Part shown: in pieces, positions 53,752-61,084 of the stretch
Layout: the number at the start of each line of letters is the position of its first letter
Numbering within the stretch: position 1 is the first letter of the stretch
Source: Lysobacter sp. cf310
Lineage (GTDB): Bacteria; Pseudomonadota; Gammaproteobacteria; Xanthomonadales; Xanthomonadaceae
Assembly (NCBI RefSeq): GCF_900114355.1
Contig: NZ_FOSS01000002.1
Coordinates: 1 to 64,000 of the forward strand
Reading direction: 5' to 3'
DNA length: 64,000 bases
The notes under the pieces: model-generated
Told to the model about the DNA's origin: nothing
Databases searched by the model: none
What the model saw: only the letters and a program-made list of their open reading frames with translations
Position numbers and translations under genes: made by a program

Positions 53752-53788
53752 GTAGGATGTGGTGAGCCGAAGGCGAACCGCATCGCGG
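53752..53788. repeat. GTAGGATGCGG palindromic repeat, copy 2
   Basis: GTAGGATGTGGTGAGCCG and CGAACCGCATCG facing each other. Confidence 0.7.
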
Positions 53789-53808
53789 CCGCCAAAGCAC
53801 CGGCTACA

Positions 53809-53842
53809 GCAAATCCCCCTGCTCCCTTTTCAAAGAGGGGAA
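53809..53842 (+). repeat. AAATCCCCC palindromic element, copy E
   Basis: A degenerate copy: GCAAATCCCCCTGC then CTCCCTTTTCAAAGAGGGG. Confidence 0.7.
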
Positions 53843-53850
53843 TCGCATGC

Positions 53851-53886
53851 GTAGGATGCGGTGAACCGGAGGAACCGCATCGCGAC
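53851..53886. repeat. GTAGGATGCGG palindromic repeat, copy 3
   Basis: GTAGGATGCGGTGAACCG and GAACCGCATCGCGAC. It directly follows element E, as copy 2 follows element D. Confidence 0.7.
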
Positions 53887-53911
53887 CGCCCAGCGTTCCG
53901 CCCCGACCCCA

Positions 53912-53944
53912 GACAAAGAATCGGCCGCGCAAGGCGGCCGATTC
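53912..53944 (-). terminator. Rho-independent terminator of the reductase gene
   Basis: An 11-bp stem (53918-53928 with 53934-53944) with a 5-base loop. On the minus strand it is followed by TTTGTCT. 24 bases past the stop at 53968. Confidence 0.75.
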
Positions 53945-53967
53945 CGTAACGACGATACGCCGCGCGC

Positions 53968-55956
53968 CTACCAGTGCACGCCGCGCATCAAGGCCGCAAA
54001 CGCGATCTGCTCGTTGCTCGCGTGTTCGTCCTTCAGGCCCTTGCGATCGCCCTTGGCCGCGGCCGAATCCGGGAACAATTCGAAGGCGGTGCTCATCACC
54101 ACCTCGTAGGCCTTGGGCGCCAGCGCATTGACCACCGAGGCGAAGATGCCCAGGCGGGTCGCGATGCGGCTGGGCTTCTCGATGATGCCCTTGACCACCA
54201 GGTCGCCGGCCTCGTCCGGGGTCAGGGTCGGCACGCTGTCGTACATCTTGGTCGGCGCGATCATCGGCGTCTTCACCAGCGGCATGTTGATGGTGGTGAA
54301 GCTGATGCCCTTGCCCGACAGCTCGCCCTGGGCGCAGCGGCTGAACGCGTCCAACGCCGCCTTACTGGCCACATAGGCCGAGAAACGCGGCGAATTGGCC
54401 AGCACGCCGATCGAGGAAATGTTGATGATGTGGCCCTTGCGGCGCTCGGTCATCTTCGGCATGAAGCCCATGATCAGGCGCAGGCTGCCGAAGTAGTTGA
54501 GCTGCATGGTGCGCTCGAAATCGTGGAAGCGGTCGTAGCTGAGCTCGATCGAGCGCCGGATCGAACGGCCGGCGTTGTTGACCAGGATGTCGACGTGGCC
54601 GTGCTCGCCCAGGATCTGCTTGACCAGGCGGTCGCAGTCGGCCATGTCGGCCAGGTCCGCGGTGTAGGCGAACACCTTGCCCCCGGCCGCCTTCATCGCG
54701 TCGCGGGCCTTGAACAGTTCCTCCTCGCCGCGCGCCACGATCACCGTGATCGCGCCGGCCGCGGCGACCTTCTCCGCGGTCGCCAGGCCGATGCCGGAGG
54801 AACCGCCGGTGATCACCACGACCTTGTTGCGGACCTTGCCCTTGAGGGTGCGGTCGATGAACAGATCCGGGTCCAGGTGGCGCTCCCAGTAATCCCACAG
54901 GCGCCAGGCGTAGCCTTCCAGATGCGGCACCTTGATCCCGCTGCCGCGCAGAGCGCGCTCGGTTTCGCGGTTGTCGAAGCGGGTCGGATAGGTGATGAAC
55001 TTCATCACCTCCTTGGGAATCTTGAAGTCGCGCAGCAGCATGCCGATGAAGCGCTTGACCGGCGGCAGGTTGCCGACCGCGCCGCGGATGCCGGACGGCA
55101 CGAAGGCGAACATGCGCGCGTCGATGCGCATGGTCATTTCCGGCGCGTGGCCGGCGCGGGCGAAGGTGTTCAGCACCTCGCCGACGCGCTGCGGCTCCGG
55201 ATCGGTCAGGTGGAAGCAATGCCCGTCCAGCTTGGGCTTGTGCGCGATGTGGTCCATCGCGTCGACCACGTAATCGACCGGGATGATGTTGATGCGCCCG
55301 CCCTCGATGCCCAGGGTCGGCATCCACGGCGGCAGCATCTCGCGCAGCTTCTTGAGGAAGGTGAAGAAATAGTAGGGGCCGTCGATCTTGTCCATCTCGC
55401 CGGTCTGCGAGTGGCCGACCACCATGCCGGGCCGGTAGATGCGCCATTTGACGCGCTTCTCGGCGCGCACCAGGCCCTCGGAATCGTGCTTGGTGCGCAG
55501 GTAGGGATCGTCCAGGCCCTCGGCCTCGTCGAACATGTCCTCGCGGAACACGCCCTGGTACATGCCGGCGGCGGCGATCGAGCTGGTGTGGTGGAAGCAG
55601 CCGGCGCCGATCGCGGCGGCCAGGTCCAGCGCGTGCTGGGTGCCGTCGATGTTGGCTGCGCGCTGCGATTCGGCGCTGGCGGTGAGGTCGTAGATGGCCG
55701 CCAGATGGAAGAAATGCTTGATTTTGCCGTTGAGCGCGCGCAGTTGCGCCGCGCTGAGCCCGCACTTGGCCGCGGTCATGTCGCCGTAGACGGGGATCAC
55801 CCGCTTCAGGTCCCAGCCCATCTTCTTGGCCGTGGCGTCGAACTTCTTTTGCGAATCCTTACGCACCAGCACGTGGATCGTGCCCTTGCGCTTGAGCAGG
55901 TTGCTGACCAGGAACCGGCCGATGAACCCGGTCGCGCCGGTAACGAAATAACTCAT
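53968..55956 (-). CDS. Two-domain SDR protein, likely alcohol-forming fatty acyl-CoA reductase
   Basis: 662 residues in two Rossmann-fold units. The N-terminal unit (1 to about 370) is of the extended, male-sterility/FAR type: GATGFIGRFL (7-16) and active-site YLRTK with Y152 and K156. The C-terminal unit (about 378-662) is a classical SDR: TGGSSGIG near residue 384, NNAG, and YVASK with Y528, as in acyl-CoA reductase Acr1. This arrangement and length resemble the Marinobacter reductase that turns acyl-CoA into fatty alcohol through the aldehyde. Start ATG at 55956 with AAGGAGAGG before it. Divergent from the acyl-CoA-binding protein gene, 152 bases away, which fits an acyl-CoA substrate. Confidence 0.8.
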   Translation of the reverse strand: MSYFVTGATGFIGRFLVSNLLKRKGTIHVLVRKDSQKKFDATAKKMGWDLKRVIPVYGDMTAAKCGLSAAQLRALNGKIKHFFHLAAIYDLTASAESQRAANIDGTQHALDLAAAIGAGCFHHTSSIAAAGMYQGVFREDMFDEAEGLDDPYLRTKHDSEGLVRAEKRVKWRIYRPGMVVGHSQTGEMDKIDGPYYFFTFLKKLREMLPPWMPTLGIEGGRINIIPVDYVVDAMDHIAHKPKLDGHCFHLTDPEPQRVGEVLNTFARAGHAPEMTMRIDARMFAFVPSGIRGAVGNLPPVKRFIGMLLRDFKIPKEVMKFITYPTRFDNRETERALRGSGIKVPHLEGYAWRLWDYWERHLDPDLFIDRTLKGKVRNKVVVITGGSSGIGLATAEKVAAAGAITVIVARGEEELFKARDAMKAAGGKVFAYTADLADMADCDRLVKQILGEHGHVDILVNNAGRSIRRSIELSYDRFHDFERTMQLNYFGSLRLIMGFMPKMTERRKGHIINISSIGVLANSPRFSAYVASKAALDAFSRCAQGELSGKGISFTTINMPLVKTPMIAPTKMYDSVPTLTPDEAGDLVVKGIIEKPSRIATRLGIFASVVNALAPKAYEVVMSTAFELFPDSAAAKGDRKGLKDEHASNEQIAFAALMRGVHW

Positions 55957-56045
55957 GCCCCTCTCCTTGACCCCAAGTCGGCCGCGCGGCGGCTGTACCC
56001 GCCTAACTTGCCAGAGCCCGGGCGCGCGGACAATTCCCTTCCGTA

Positions 56046-56074
56046 TTGACCACCCCGCCGGTGCGTGCGGTAAT
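56046..56074 (+). promoter_or_regulatory. Predicted promoter of the acyl-CoA-binding protein gene
   Basis: -35 TTGACC (56046-56051), a 17-base spacer and -10 GGTAAT (56069-56074), 34 bases before the start at 56109. It lies in the gap shared with the divergent reductase gene. Confidence 0.5.
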
Positions 56075-56108
56075 GCCGCATCACCTTGGTCGCCGGGAGG
56101 GGCACACC

Positions 56109-56366
56109 ATGTCCGATCTGAAATCCAGTTTCGAGCAAGCCGCAAAGGATGTGCAGTCGCTGTCCGAGCGCCCCGACAACGACACCCTGCTGCGCCTGTA
56201 CGCGCTGTACAAACAGGGCGCCGAGGGCGACGTCAGCGGCGCCAAGCCGGGATTCTTCGATTTCGTCGGCACCGCCAAGTACGAGGCCTGGGCCAAGCTC
56301 AAGGGCACCGGCCAGGAAGAGGCGATGAAGAAGTACGTCGACCTCGTGAAGAAGCTGCGCGGCTGA
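56109..56366 (+). CDS. Acyl-CoA-binding protein (ACBP)
   Basis: 85 residues, the length of eukaryotic ACBP. It binds long-chain acyl-CoA esters. Four-helix signature is clear: FEQAAKDVQSL, LLRLYALYKQGAEGDVSGAKPG (split as LLRLYALYKQ and GAEGDVSGAKPG), YEAWAKLKGTGQEEAMKKYVDLV. The YKQ and K-x-x-A-W positions that touch the CoA phosphate are kept. ACBPs are uncommon in bacteria; here it faces a likely acyl-CoA reductase and precedes a TetR regulator. GGGAGG precedes the ATG. Confidence 0.95.
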   Translation: MSDLKSSFEQAAKDVQSLSERPDNDTLLRLYALYKQGAEGDVSGAKPGFFDFVGTAKYEAWAKLKGTGQEEAMKKYVDLVKKLRG

Positions 56367-56420
56367 TGCCGCGCGGGGCGCGCCGACCGACGGCGTCACG
56401 ATCCAGGGCGGGTTGACCCC

Positions 56421-57047
56421 GTGGCCAAGCAGACCCGCCAGCGCATCCTCGACGCCGCGTTGACCATGTTCAACGCCCAGGGCGAGCCCAACGTCACCAC
56501 CAACCACATCGCCGACGAGCTGGAGATCAGCCCCGGCAATCTGTACTACCACTTCCGCAACAAGGACGACATCATCGAGCAGCTGTTCGCGCGCTACGAG
56601 GAGCGCATGGACGGCGCGCTCGCCGCGCCGCAGGGGCGCCTGCCCGGGCTGGAGGACATCTGGCTGCAGTTGCACCTGGTGTTCGAGTGCATCTGGGATT
56701 ACCGCTTTCTGTACCGCGACCTGGTCGAGATCCTCAGCCGCAACCGCCGCCTGCGCCTGCGCTTCGCGCGCATCCTCAAGCGCGCCGACGAGCAGGCGCA
56801 TACGGTCATGCGCGGCCTGTCGCAGGCCGGGGTGATGCGCGCCTCCAGCGACGAACTGGCCGCTACCGCCACCAACGTGCTGGTGATCGCCACCTTCTGG
56901 CTCAACTACGCCTCCGCGCGCGGCGACAAGGACGAGCACGCCGCGATCCGCGACGGCATCGTCCAGGTGATGATGCTGATGGCGCCGTTCCTGCGCGACG
57001 CCGAGCGCGTCCACCTCAACTCGCTGACCCGCGCCTACCTGGACTGA
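56421..57047 (+). CDS. TetR-family transcriptional regulator
   Basis: 208 residues. N-terminal TetR helix-turn-helix (RQRILDAALTMFNAQGEPNVTTNHIADELEISPGNLYYHF, residues 6-45, in one run of the family pattern) and an all-helical ligand-binding part of its own kind (ECIWDYRFLYRDLVEILSRN, LNYASARGDKDEHAAIRDG). GTG start at 56421. It is 54 bases downstream of the ACBP gene, probably co-transcribed, and may respond to acyl-CoA to control ACBP and reductase. No clear operator palindrome was found in the divergent gap. Confidence 0.9.
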   Translation: MAKQTRQRILDAALTMFNAQGEPNVTTNHIADELEISPGNLYYHFRNKDDIIEQLFARYEERMDGALAAPQGRLPGLEDIWLQLHLVFECIWDYRFLYRDLVEILSRNRRLRLRFARILKRADEQAHTVMRGLSQAGVMRASSDELAATATNVLVIATFWLNYASARGDKDEHAAIRDGIVQVMMLMAPFLRDAERVHLNSLTRAYLD

Positions 57048-57080
57048 CCGCGAATCCGTCGTTACCGGACGAGGCGTCCC

Positions 57081-57104
57081 TGTGGGAGCGGCGTAGGCCG
57101 CGAT
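57081..57104 (+). repeat. GTGGGAGCGGC REP-type repeat, single
   Basis: TGTGGGAGCGGCGTAGGCCGCGAT. Same family as the facing pair at 59266-59360. Confidence 0.7.
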
Positions 57105-57150
57105 CGGCTTTCCATCCGCAGCACGAGACGCCACCATCGACGCCAGGCAC

Positions 57151-57177
57151 AAAAAAGGGCGCCGATCGGCGCCCTTT
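57151..57177 (-). terminator. Rho-independent terminator of the second phasin-like gene
   Basis: A perfect 10-bp stem (57154-57163 with 57168-57177) with loop GATC; on the minus strand followed by TTT. The plus strand reads CTC after the stem, so it mainly serves the gene ending at 57198. Confidence 0.8.
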
Positions 57178-57197
57178 CTCGTCGCTGACGCACGGCC

Positions 57198-57602
57198 TCA
57201 AGCCTTGCGCGCAGCCCGCTTGGCCGGCTTGCGCACCGCGCGCCGCGCCGGCGCCGGCTTCTTCTTGGCCTTGGCCGGCTTGCGCGCCTTGCGCTGGGCC
57301 TGGGGCTTGAGGCCCAGCTTGTCCAGCACCGGCGCCAGACGGGTCTCGACCTCGGCGCTGAACTTCACCACCCGCGGCTCGACCTGGCCGCGCACGCTGT
57401 CCAACTGCGCGCGCAGGTTCTGGCGGGTTTCGCGCACCAACTTCTGCGCCCGGCGCTGCAGCGCATCGGCGCGCTCGACCGCGCGGCCGGCGGCGTCGAA
57501 GCCGCCACGGCGTGCGATCGCGACCAGACCGAGGCCGGCCAGCCACAGGTGGCGCAGCGTGGTTTCCTTGGGCGCGCGGGTCTTGCGTTTGACGGTTGCC
57601 AT
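57198..57602 (-). CDS. Small phasin-like/poly-granule-associated protein
   Basis: 134 residues from the ATG at 57602, which has GGAG before it; the longer frame is unsupported. A hydrophobic LRHLWLAGLGLVAIARR near residues 17-33 resembles the start of phasins (compare QQIWLAGVGAFGRA in the protein at 51757). A helical middle with VERADALQRRAQKLVRETRQNL follows, and a very basic Lys/Ala/Arg/Pro tail (about 95-134; RKARKPAKAKKKPAPARRA) like that of PhaF. It probably binds storage granules and DNA. Likely paralogue of the 51757 protein. Confidence 0.75.
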   Translation of the reverse strand: MATVKRKTRAPKETTLRHLWLAGLGLVAIARRGGFDAAGRAVERADALQRRAQKLVRETRQNLRAQLDSVRGQVEPRVVKFSAEVETRLAPVLDKLGLKPQAQRKARKPAKAKKKPAPARRAVRKPAKRAARKA

Positions 57603-57750
57603 CTGAGTGCTCCGCTGACCGGCCGGAGGGCCGGTTTCTCGACCGCCACTGTGGCCAAGCGCCATGGAGCAATCACACTAGGCGCCGGCCCTTGCCAGAA
57701 CACCGCCGGTGGCGGGATGCTGCGCTACCGACTTACGACAAGGACTGCAG

Positions 57751-58605
57751 ATGGCCGCGAAATCCGCCTGGGCCGCTTTTCCGCACGATGCCAAGGGCTA
57801 CGCCTACGCCGGCGACGCCCTCAAGAAAGCCTGGCCCAAGCTGCACGCCGGCGACACCGAAGCCTATCCGGACGCCAAGCGCGCGGCCGCGCTGATCGCC
57901 GCCGCCGGCAAGGCCGCGCCCAAGGGCCTGGATGCCGACGCGCTCGCGAGCGCGCTGCAGGACGCTTGGCGCGCCTTCCACCGCGGCGATTTCAAGGCCG
58001 CCTTCGATGCCGGCGAAGCGCTGGGCCCGGTCGGCGCCTCGGTCGCGGTCAAGGCGCTGGGCATCCACGCGACCTATCTGGTCGACGACGAGGCCGAGAA
58101 GCTCAAGCGCTACGAACATGCGGCCAAGCTCGCTGAAGCCGCGGTCAAGGCCCTGCCCGACGAGGCCAACAGCCATTACCGCCACGCCTTCGCGCTGGGC
58201 CGCTATAGCCAGGGTCTGAGCATCGCCAAGGCGCTCAAGGCCGGCATCGCCGGCAAGGTCCGCGCCGCCCTGGACAGCACCCTGGAGTTGGCGCCCAAGC
58301 ACGCCGAAGCGCATACCGCGATGGCGCTGTACCACGCCGAGATCATCGGCAAGGTCGGCGCGATGATCGGTGGCCTGACCTACGGCGCCAAGGCGGCCGA
58401 GGCCGACAAGCACATCAAGACCGCGCTCAAGCTGACCCCGGATTCGCCGATCGCCTACATCGAACAGGGCAACGTGCTGATGCTGCTGCACGGCGACAAG
58501 CAGGAGGATGCGGCCGCCGCGGCTTACGAAAAAGCCGCGAAACTCAAGCCCATCGACGCCATGGAGGCGCTGGACGGGGCCTACGCGCGCGCCCAGCTGG
58601 AATGA
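57751..58605 (+). CDS. Helical-repeat (TPR-like) protein of unknown function
   Basis: 284 residues, Ala/Lys-rich and almost all helical. Repeats resembling TPR are visible: DALKKAWPKLHAGDTEAYPDAKRA early, AAKLAEAAVKALPDEANSHYRHAFALGRYSQGLSIAKAL (split), AEAHTAMALYHAEIIGKVG and ADKHIKTALKLTPDSPIAYIEQGNVLML (split). AAGGA precedes the ATG at 57751. No signal peptide or membrane helix. Divergent from the phasin-like gene at 57198-57602, so it may belong to the same granule region, but that is inference. Confidence 0.7.
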   Translation: MAAKSAWAAFPHDAKGYAYAGDALKKAWPKLHAGDTEAYPDAKRAAALIAAAGKAAPKGLDADALASALQDAWRAFHRGDFKAAFDAGEALGPVGASVAVKALGIHATYLVDDEAEKLKRYEHAAKLAEAAVKALPDEANSHYRHAFALGRYSQGLSIAKALKAGIAGKVRAALDSTLELAPKHAEAHTAMALYHAEIIGKVGAMIGGLTYGAKAAEADKHIKTALKLTPDSPIAYIEQGNVLMLLHGDKQEDAAAAAYEKAAKLKPIDAMEALDGAYARAQLE

Positions 58606-58633
58606 GGCCCGGGCCGCGCCGACGAACCAAGGC

Positions 58634-58662
58634 TTGCCTAGTCCGCGCCCGCCCCCTACAAT
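58634..58662 (+). promoter_or_regulatory. Promoter of the tRNA-Val gene
   Basis: -35 TTGCCT (58634-58639), exactly 17 bases, -10 TACAAT (58657-58662). The tRNA starts 18 bases downstream. Confidence 0.75.
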
Positions 58663-58679
58663 CTGCGGCCCAAGTATTT

Positions 58680-58754
58680 GGGCGGTTAGCTCAGCGGTAG
58701 AGCACTGCTTTCACACGGCAGGGGTCACAAGTTCGAAACTTGTACCGCCCACCA
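58680..58754 (+). tRNA. tRNA-Val (anticodon CAC)
   Basis: A 75-base cloverleaf with the CCA end encoded. The 7-bp acceptor stem pairs 58680-58686 with 58744-58750; D arm GCTCAGCGGTAGAGC; anticodon stem CTGCT/GGCAG with loop TTCACAC, so the anticodon is CAC and reads GTG valine codons; T arm ends in GTTCGAAAC. GTG is a heavily used Val codon in this GC-rich genome. Confidence 0.97.
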
Positions 58755-58877
58755 GATACGGACGAAGGCCGGCGCAAGCCGGCCTTCGTCTTTTCCGAGG
58801 CCCGATCCTCCGGAGCCCGTACCGTGGAGCCGGCGCCGCGCGATCGCGGCCGGCACTCCCGCCGTCAGGAGCGCGCG

Positions 58878-59237
58878 ATGCAGCCTTCGTCCCCTACCCG
58901 CCTCTATCACAACCCCGCCTGCTCCAAGTCGCGCGGCGCCCTGGAGCTGCTGCGCGAGCGCGGCATCGAGCCGGAGCTGGTCGCCTATTTGGAGCGCGCG
59001 CCCGGCGCCGAGGAACTGCGCGGCCTGCTGGACCTGCTCGGCCTGCCCGCGCGCGCCCTGCTGCGCAGCGGCGAGGACGCTTACGCCGAGCTCGGCCTGG
59101 ACGACCCCGCGCTCGATGAGGCGAGCCTGATCGCGGCGATGGCCGCGCACCCGCAGCTGATCGAACGCCCGCTGTTCGTGCACGCCGGCCGCGCGGTGAT
59201 CGGGCGACCGCCGGAACGGGTGCTGGAGTTGCTCTGA
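58878..59237 (+). CDS. arsC: ArsC-family (glutaredoxin-linked) arsenate reductase-like protein
   Basis: 119 residues. Thioredoxin-fold ArsC: N-terminal LYHNPACSKSRGALELL with the redox cysteine C15, and C-terminal QLIERPLFVHAGRAVIGRPPERVLELL (split). This is close to the ArsC of E. coli type, which reduces arsenate with glutaredoxin and glutathione; the related YffB/SpxA-like proteins differ in the motif. AGGAG precedes the ATG at 58878. No arsenic operon is nearby, so the real substrate may differ. Confidence 0.88.
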   Translation: MQPSSPTRLYHNPACSKSRGALELLRERGIEPELVAYLERAPGAEELRGLLDLLGLPARALLRSGEDAYAELGLDDPALDEASLIAAMAAHPQLIERPLFVHAGRAVIGRPPERVLELL

Positions 59238-59265
59238 CCGCTCGCCGCTTGGCCGCTTTGGATTT

Positions 59266-59360
59266 CTGTGGGAGCGGCGTGAGCCGCGATTGAACTCCAA
59301 CGGCTGTCGGGCTCGCGCTGCAGTGTGCGGGCTCAATCGCGGCTCACGCCGCTCCCACAG
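59266..59360. repeat. Facing pair of GTGGGAGCGGC REP-type repeats
   Basis: Copy 59266-59290 (CTGTGGGAGCGGCGTGAGC start) and its reverse complement 59335-59360 face each other over a ~45-base spacer. They form a bipartite palindrome between the convergent arsC and GltB-like genes and may end both transcripts. The single copy at 57081 belongs to the family. Confidence 0.8.
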
Positions 59361-59391
59361 AAAGCAGCGGGTCCCGCGGCGCGCCCGCCAC

Positions 59392-61014
59392 TCACAACGA
59401 CTTGCTGGTCCGCAGCGACGCCACCTTGTCGGGCGCGGCGAAGGAATCGCTGCGCGCGCCGGCCCAGTAGCTCTGGAACACCGCGTGCTGCGGAATGCGC
59501 CCGATCAGATCGCCGGGCGCGAGGAAGTTGTACAGCGCGCCCAGCGAACGCACCTCGGTCGCCGATACCCGGCGCAGGATGTGCTCGGGCCCCAGTTGCT
59601 CCGGATGCGACAGCCCCGCCGCGCACAGCAGGTCGCGCAGCGCCTTGAGCGTGTTGTCGTGGAAATGGAACACGCGCGTGGCCTTGTCTGGCACGTCCAG
59701 GCGCCGCCAGCGGCGCGGGTCCTGGGTGGCCACGCCGGTCGGGCAGCGGTCGGTGTGGCAGCTCTGGGCCTGGATGCAGCCCAGCGCGAACATGTAGCCG
59801 CGCGCCGCGTTGCACCAGTCCGCGCCCATCGCCAGGGTGCGCGCGATATCGAAGGCGCTGGTGATGCGGCCGGCCGCGCCGATGCGGATGCGGTGGCGCA
59901 GCTCCAGCCCCACCAAAGTGTTGTGGACCAGCATCAAGGCCTCGTGCATGGGCACGCCGACGTGGTCGATGAACTCCGCCGGCGCCGCGCCGGTACCGCC
60001 CTCGGCGCCGTCGACCACGATGAAGTCCGGCAGCAGCCCGGTCTCGTGCATGGCCTTGGCGATGCCGAACCATTCCCAGGGATGCCCGATCGCGAGCTTG
60101 AAGCCGGTCGGCTTGCCGCCCGAGGCCTCGCGCAAGCGCGCGACGAACTCGAGCAGCCCGCGCGGCGAATCGAAGGCGCTGTGCTTGGCCGGCGAGACGC
60201 AGTCCTGGCCCATCGGCACGCCGCGCGTGGCCGAGATCTCGGCGCTGACCTTGGCCGCCGGCAGCACCCCGCCGTGGCCGGGCTTGGCGCCTTGCGACAG
60301 CTTGATCTCGATCATCTTCACCTGCGGGTCGGCCGCGGCGGCGGTGAAGCGCGCCAGGTCGAAGCGGCCCTGCTCGTCGCGGCAGCCGAAATAGCCCGAG
60401 CCGATTTCCCAGACCAGGTCGCCGCCGTTTTCGCGGTGATACGGCGAGATCGAGCCCTCGCCGGTGTCGTGGTAGAAGCCGCCCAGCTTGGCGCCGCGAT
60501 TGAGCGCGCGGATCGCGTTGGCCGACAGCGAACCGAAGCTCATCGCCGAGATGTTGAACACGCTGGCCGAGTACGGCTGCGCGCTGGCGGCGCCGATCGC
60601 GATGCGGAAATCGTGTTCGACATGCGGCGTGGGCGACATCGAATGGTTGATCCATTCGTAGTCGTGGCCGTACACGTCCTGCTGGGTGCCGAACGGGCGC
60701 ACGTCGTTGACCGACTTGGCGCGCTGATAGACCAGGGCGCGCTGCTGGCGCGAGTACGGCACCTCGGCGGTATCGGCCTCGATGAAGTACTGGCGCATCT
60801 CCGGCCCGATCGACTCCAGGCCGTAGCGGAAATGCGCGAGCACCGGATAGTTGCGGCGCAGGGTGCTGCGCGTCTGCAGCAGATCCCAGGTGCCCAGCGC
60901 GGCGATCGCGCCGAACGCGAGCGCGCCCCACCACCAGTCCGGTTCCCACAAGGTCGCGATCACTACCGATGCGAGCAGCAGGATCACACTGGCGATGTAG
61001 ACGGCATAGCGCAT
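59392..61014 (-). CDS. Membrane-anchored FMN-binding glutamate-synthase-family protein
   Basis: 540 residues. Two N-terminal membrane segments (residues about 5-22 and 28-42) precede a GltB-like FMN/(Fe-S) TIM-barrel domain: NISAMSFGSLSANAIRALN, GSGYFGCRDEQG, IEIKLSQGAKPGHGGVLP, VDGAEGGTGAAP, and the cysteine cluster CIQAQSCHTDRCPTG (about 413-427) that would bind 3Fe-4S. It lacks the amidotransferase and C-terminal domains of full glutamate synthase, so glutamine-dependent synthesis is doubtful. Family members are common single genes in proteobacteria, with unsettled function. Convergent with arsC. Confidence 0.9.
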   Translation of the reverse strand: MRYAVYIASVILLLASVVIATLWEPDWWWGALAFGAIAALGTWDLLQTRSTLRRNYPVLAHFRYGLESIGPEMRQYFIEADTAEVPYSRQQRALVYQRAKSVNDVRPFGTQQDVYGHDYEWINHSMSPTPHVEHDFRIAIGAASAQPYSASVFNISAMSFGSLSANAIRALNRGAKLGGFYHDTGEGSISPYHRENGGDLVWEIGSGYFGCRDEQGRFDLARFTAAAADPQVKMIEIKLSQGAKPGHGGVLPAAKVSAEISATRGVPMGQDCVSPAKHSAFDSPRGLLEFVARLREASGGKPTGFKLAIGHPWEWFGIAKAMHETGLLPDFIVVDGAEGGTGAAPAEFIDHVGVPMHEALMLVHNTLVGLELRHRIRIGAAGRITSAFDIARTLAMGADWCNAARGYMFALGCIQAQSCHTDRCPTGVATQDPRRWRRLDVPDKATRVFHFHDNTLKALRDLLCAAGLSHPEQLGPEHILRRVSATEVRSLGALYNFLAPGDLIGRIPQHAVFQSYWAGARSDSFAAPDKVASLRTSKSL

Positions 61015-61084
61015 GGCGGGCGGTTCGATCGCGGGCTGCGGCGAGCATAACGCGGCCGCGCGTCGCGCGGGTCGCAGCCCGCCG

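Larger units (their letters stand above)
53604..53967. other. Repeat-filled intergenic region
   Basis: The gap between the Mrr-like gene and the two-domain reductase holds three AAATCCCCC palindromic elements (53643-53678, 53706-53743, 53809-53842), two GTAGGATGCGG repeats (53752-53788, 53851-53886) and a terminator. No gene is seen. Confidence 0.7.

Noticed and set aside
53604-53967. Possible insertion sequence
   Set aside because: Inverted repeats are present but no transposase frame lies between them; they fit small palindromic elements.
58878-59237. Spx/YffB-type protein in place of ArsC
   Set aside because: The C-terminal RPLFV and G-A-V-I-G-R-P motifs and H-N-P-A-C-S-K-S fit ArsC better, although a non-arsenate role remains possible.
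59392-61014. Full glutamate synthase large subunit
   Set aside because: Only the FMN/Fe-S domain is present; the glutaminase and C-terminal beta-helix domains are missing and there is no small-subunit gene.
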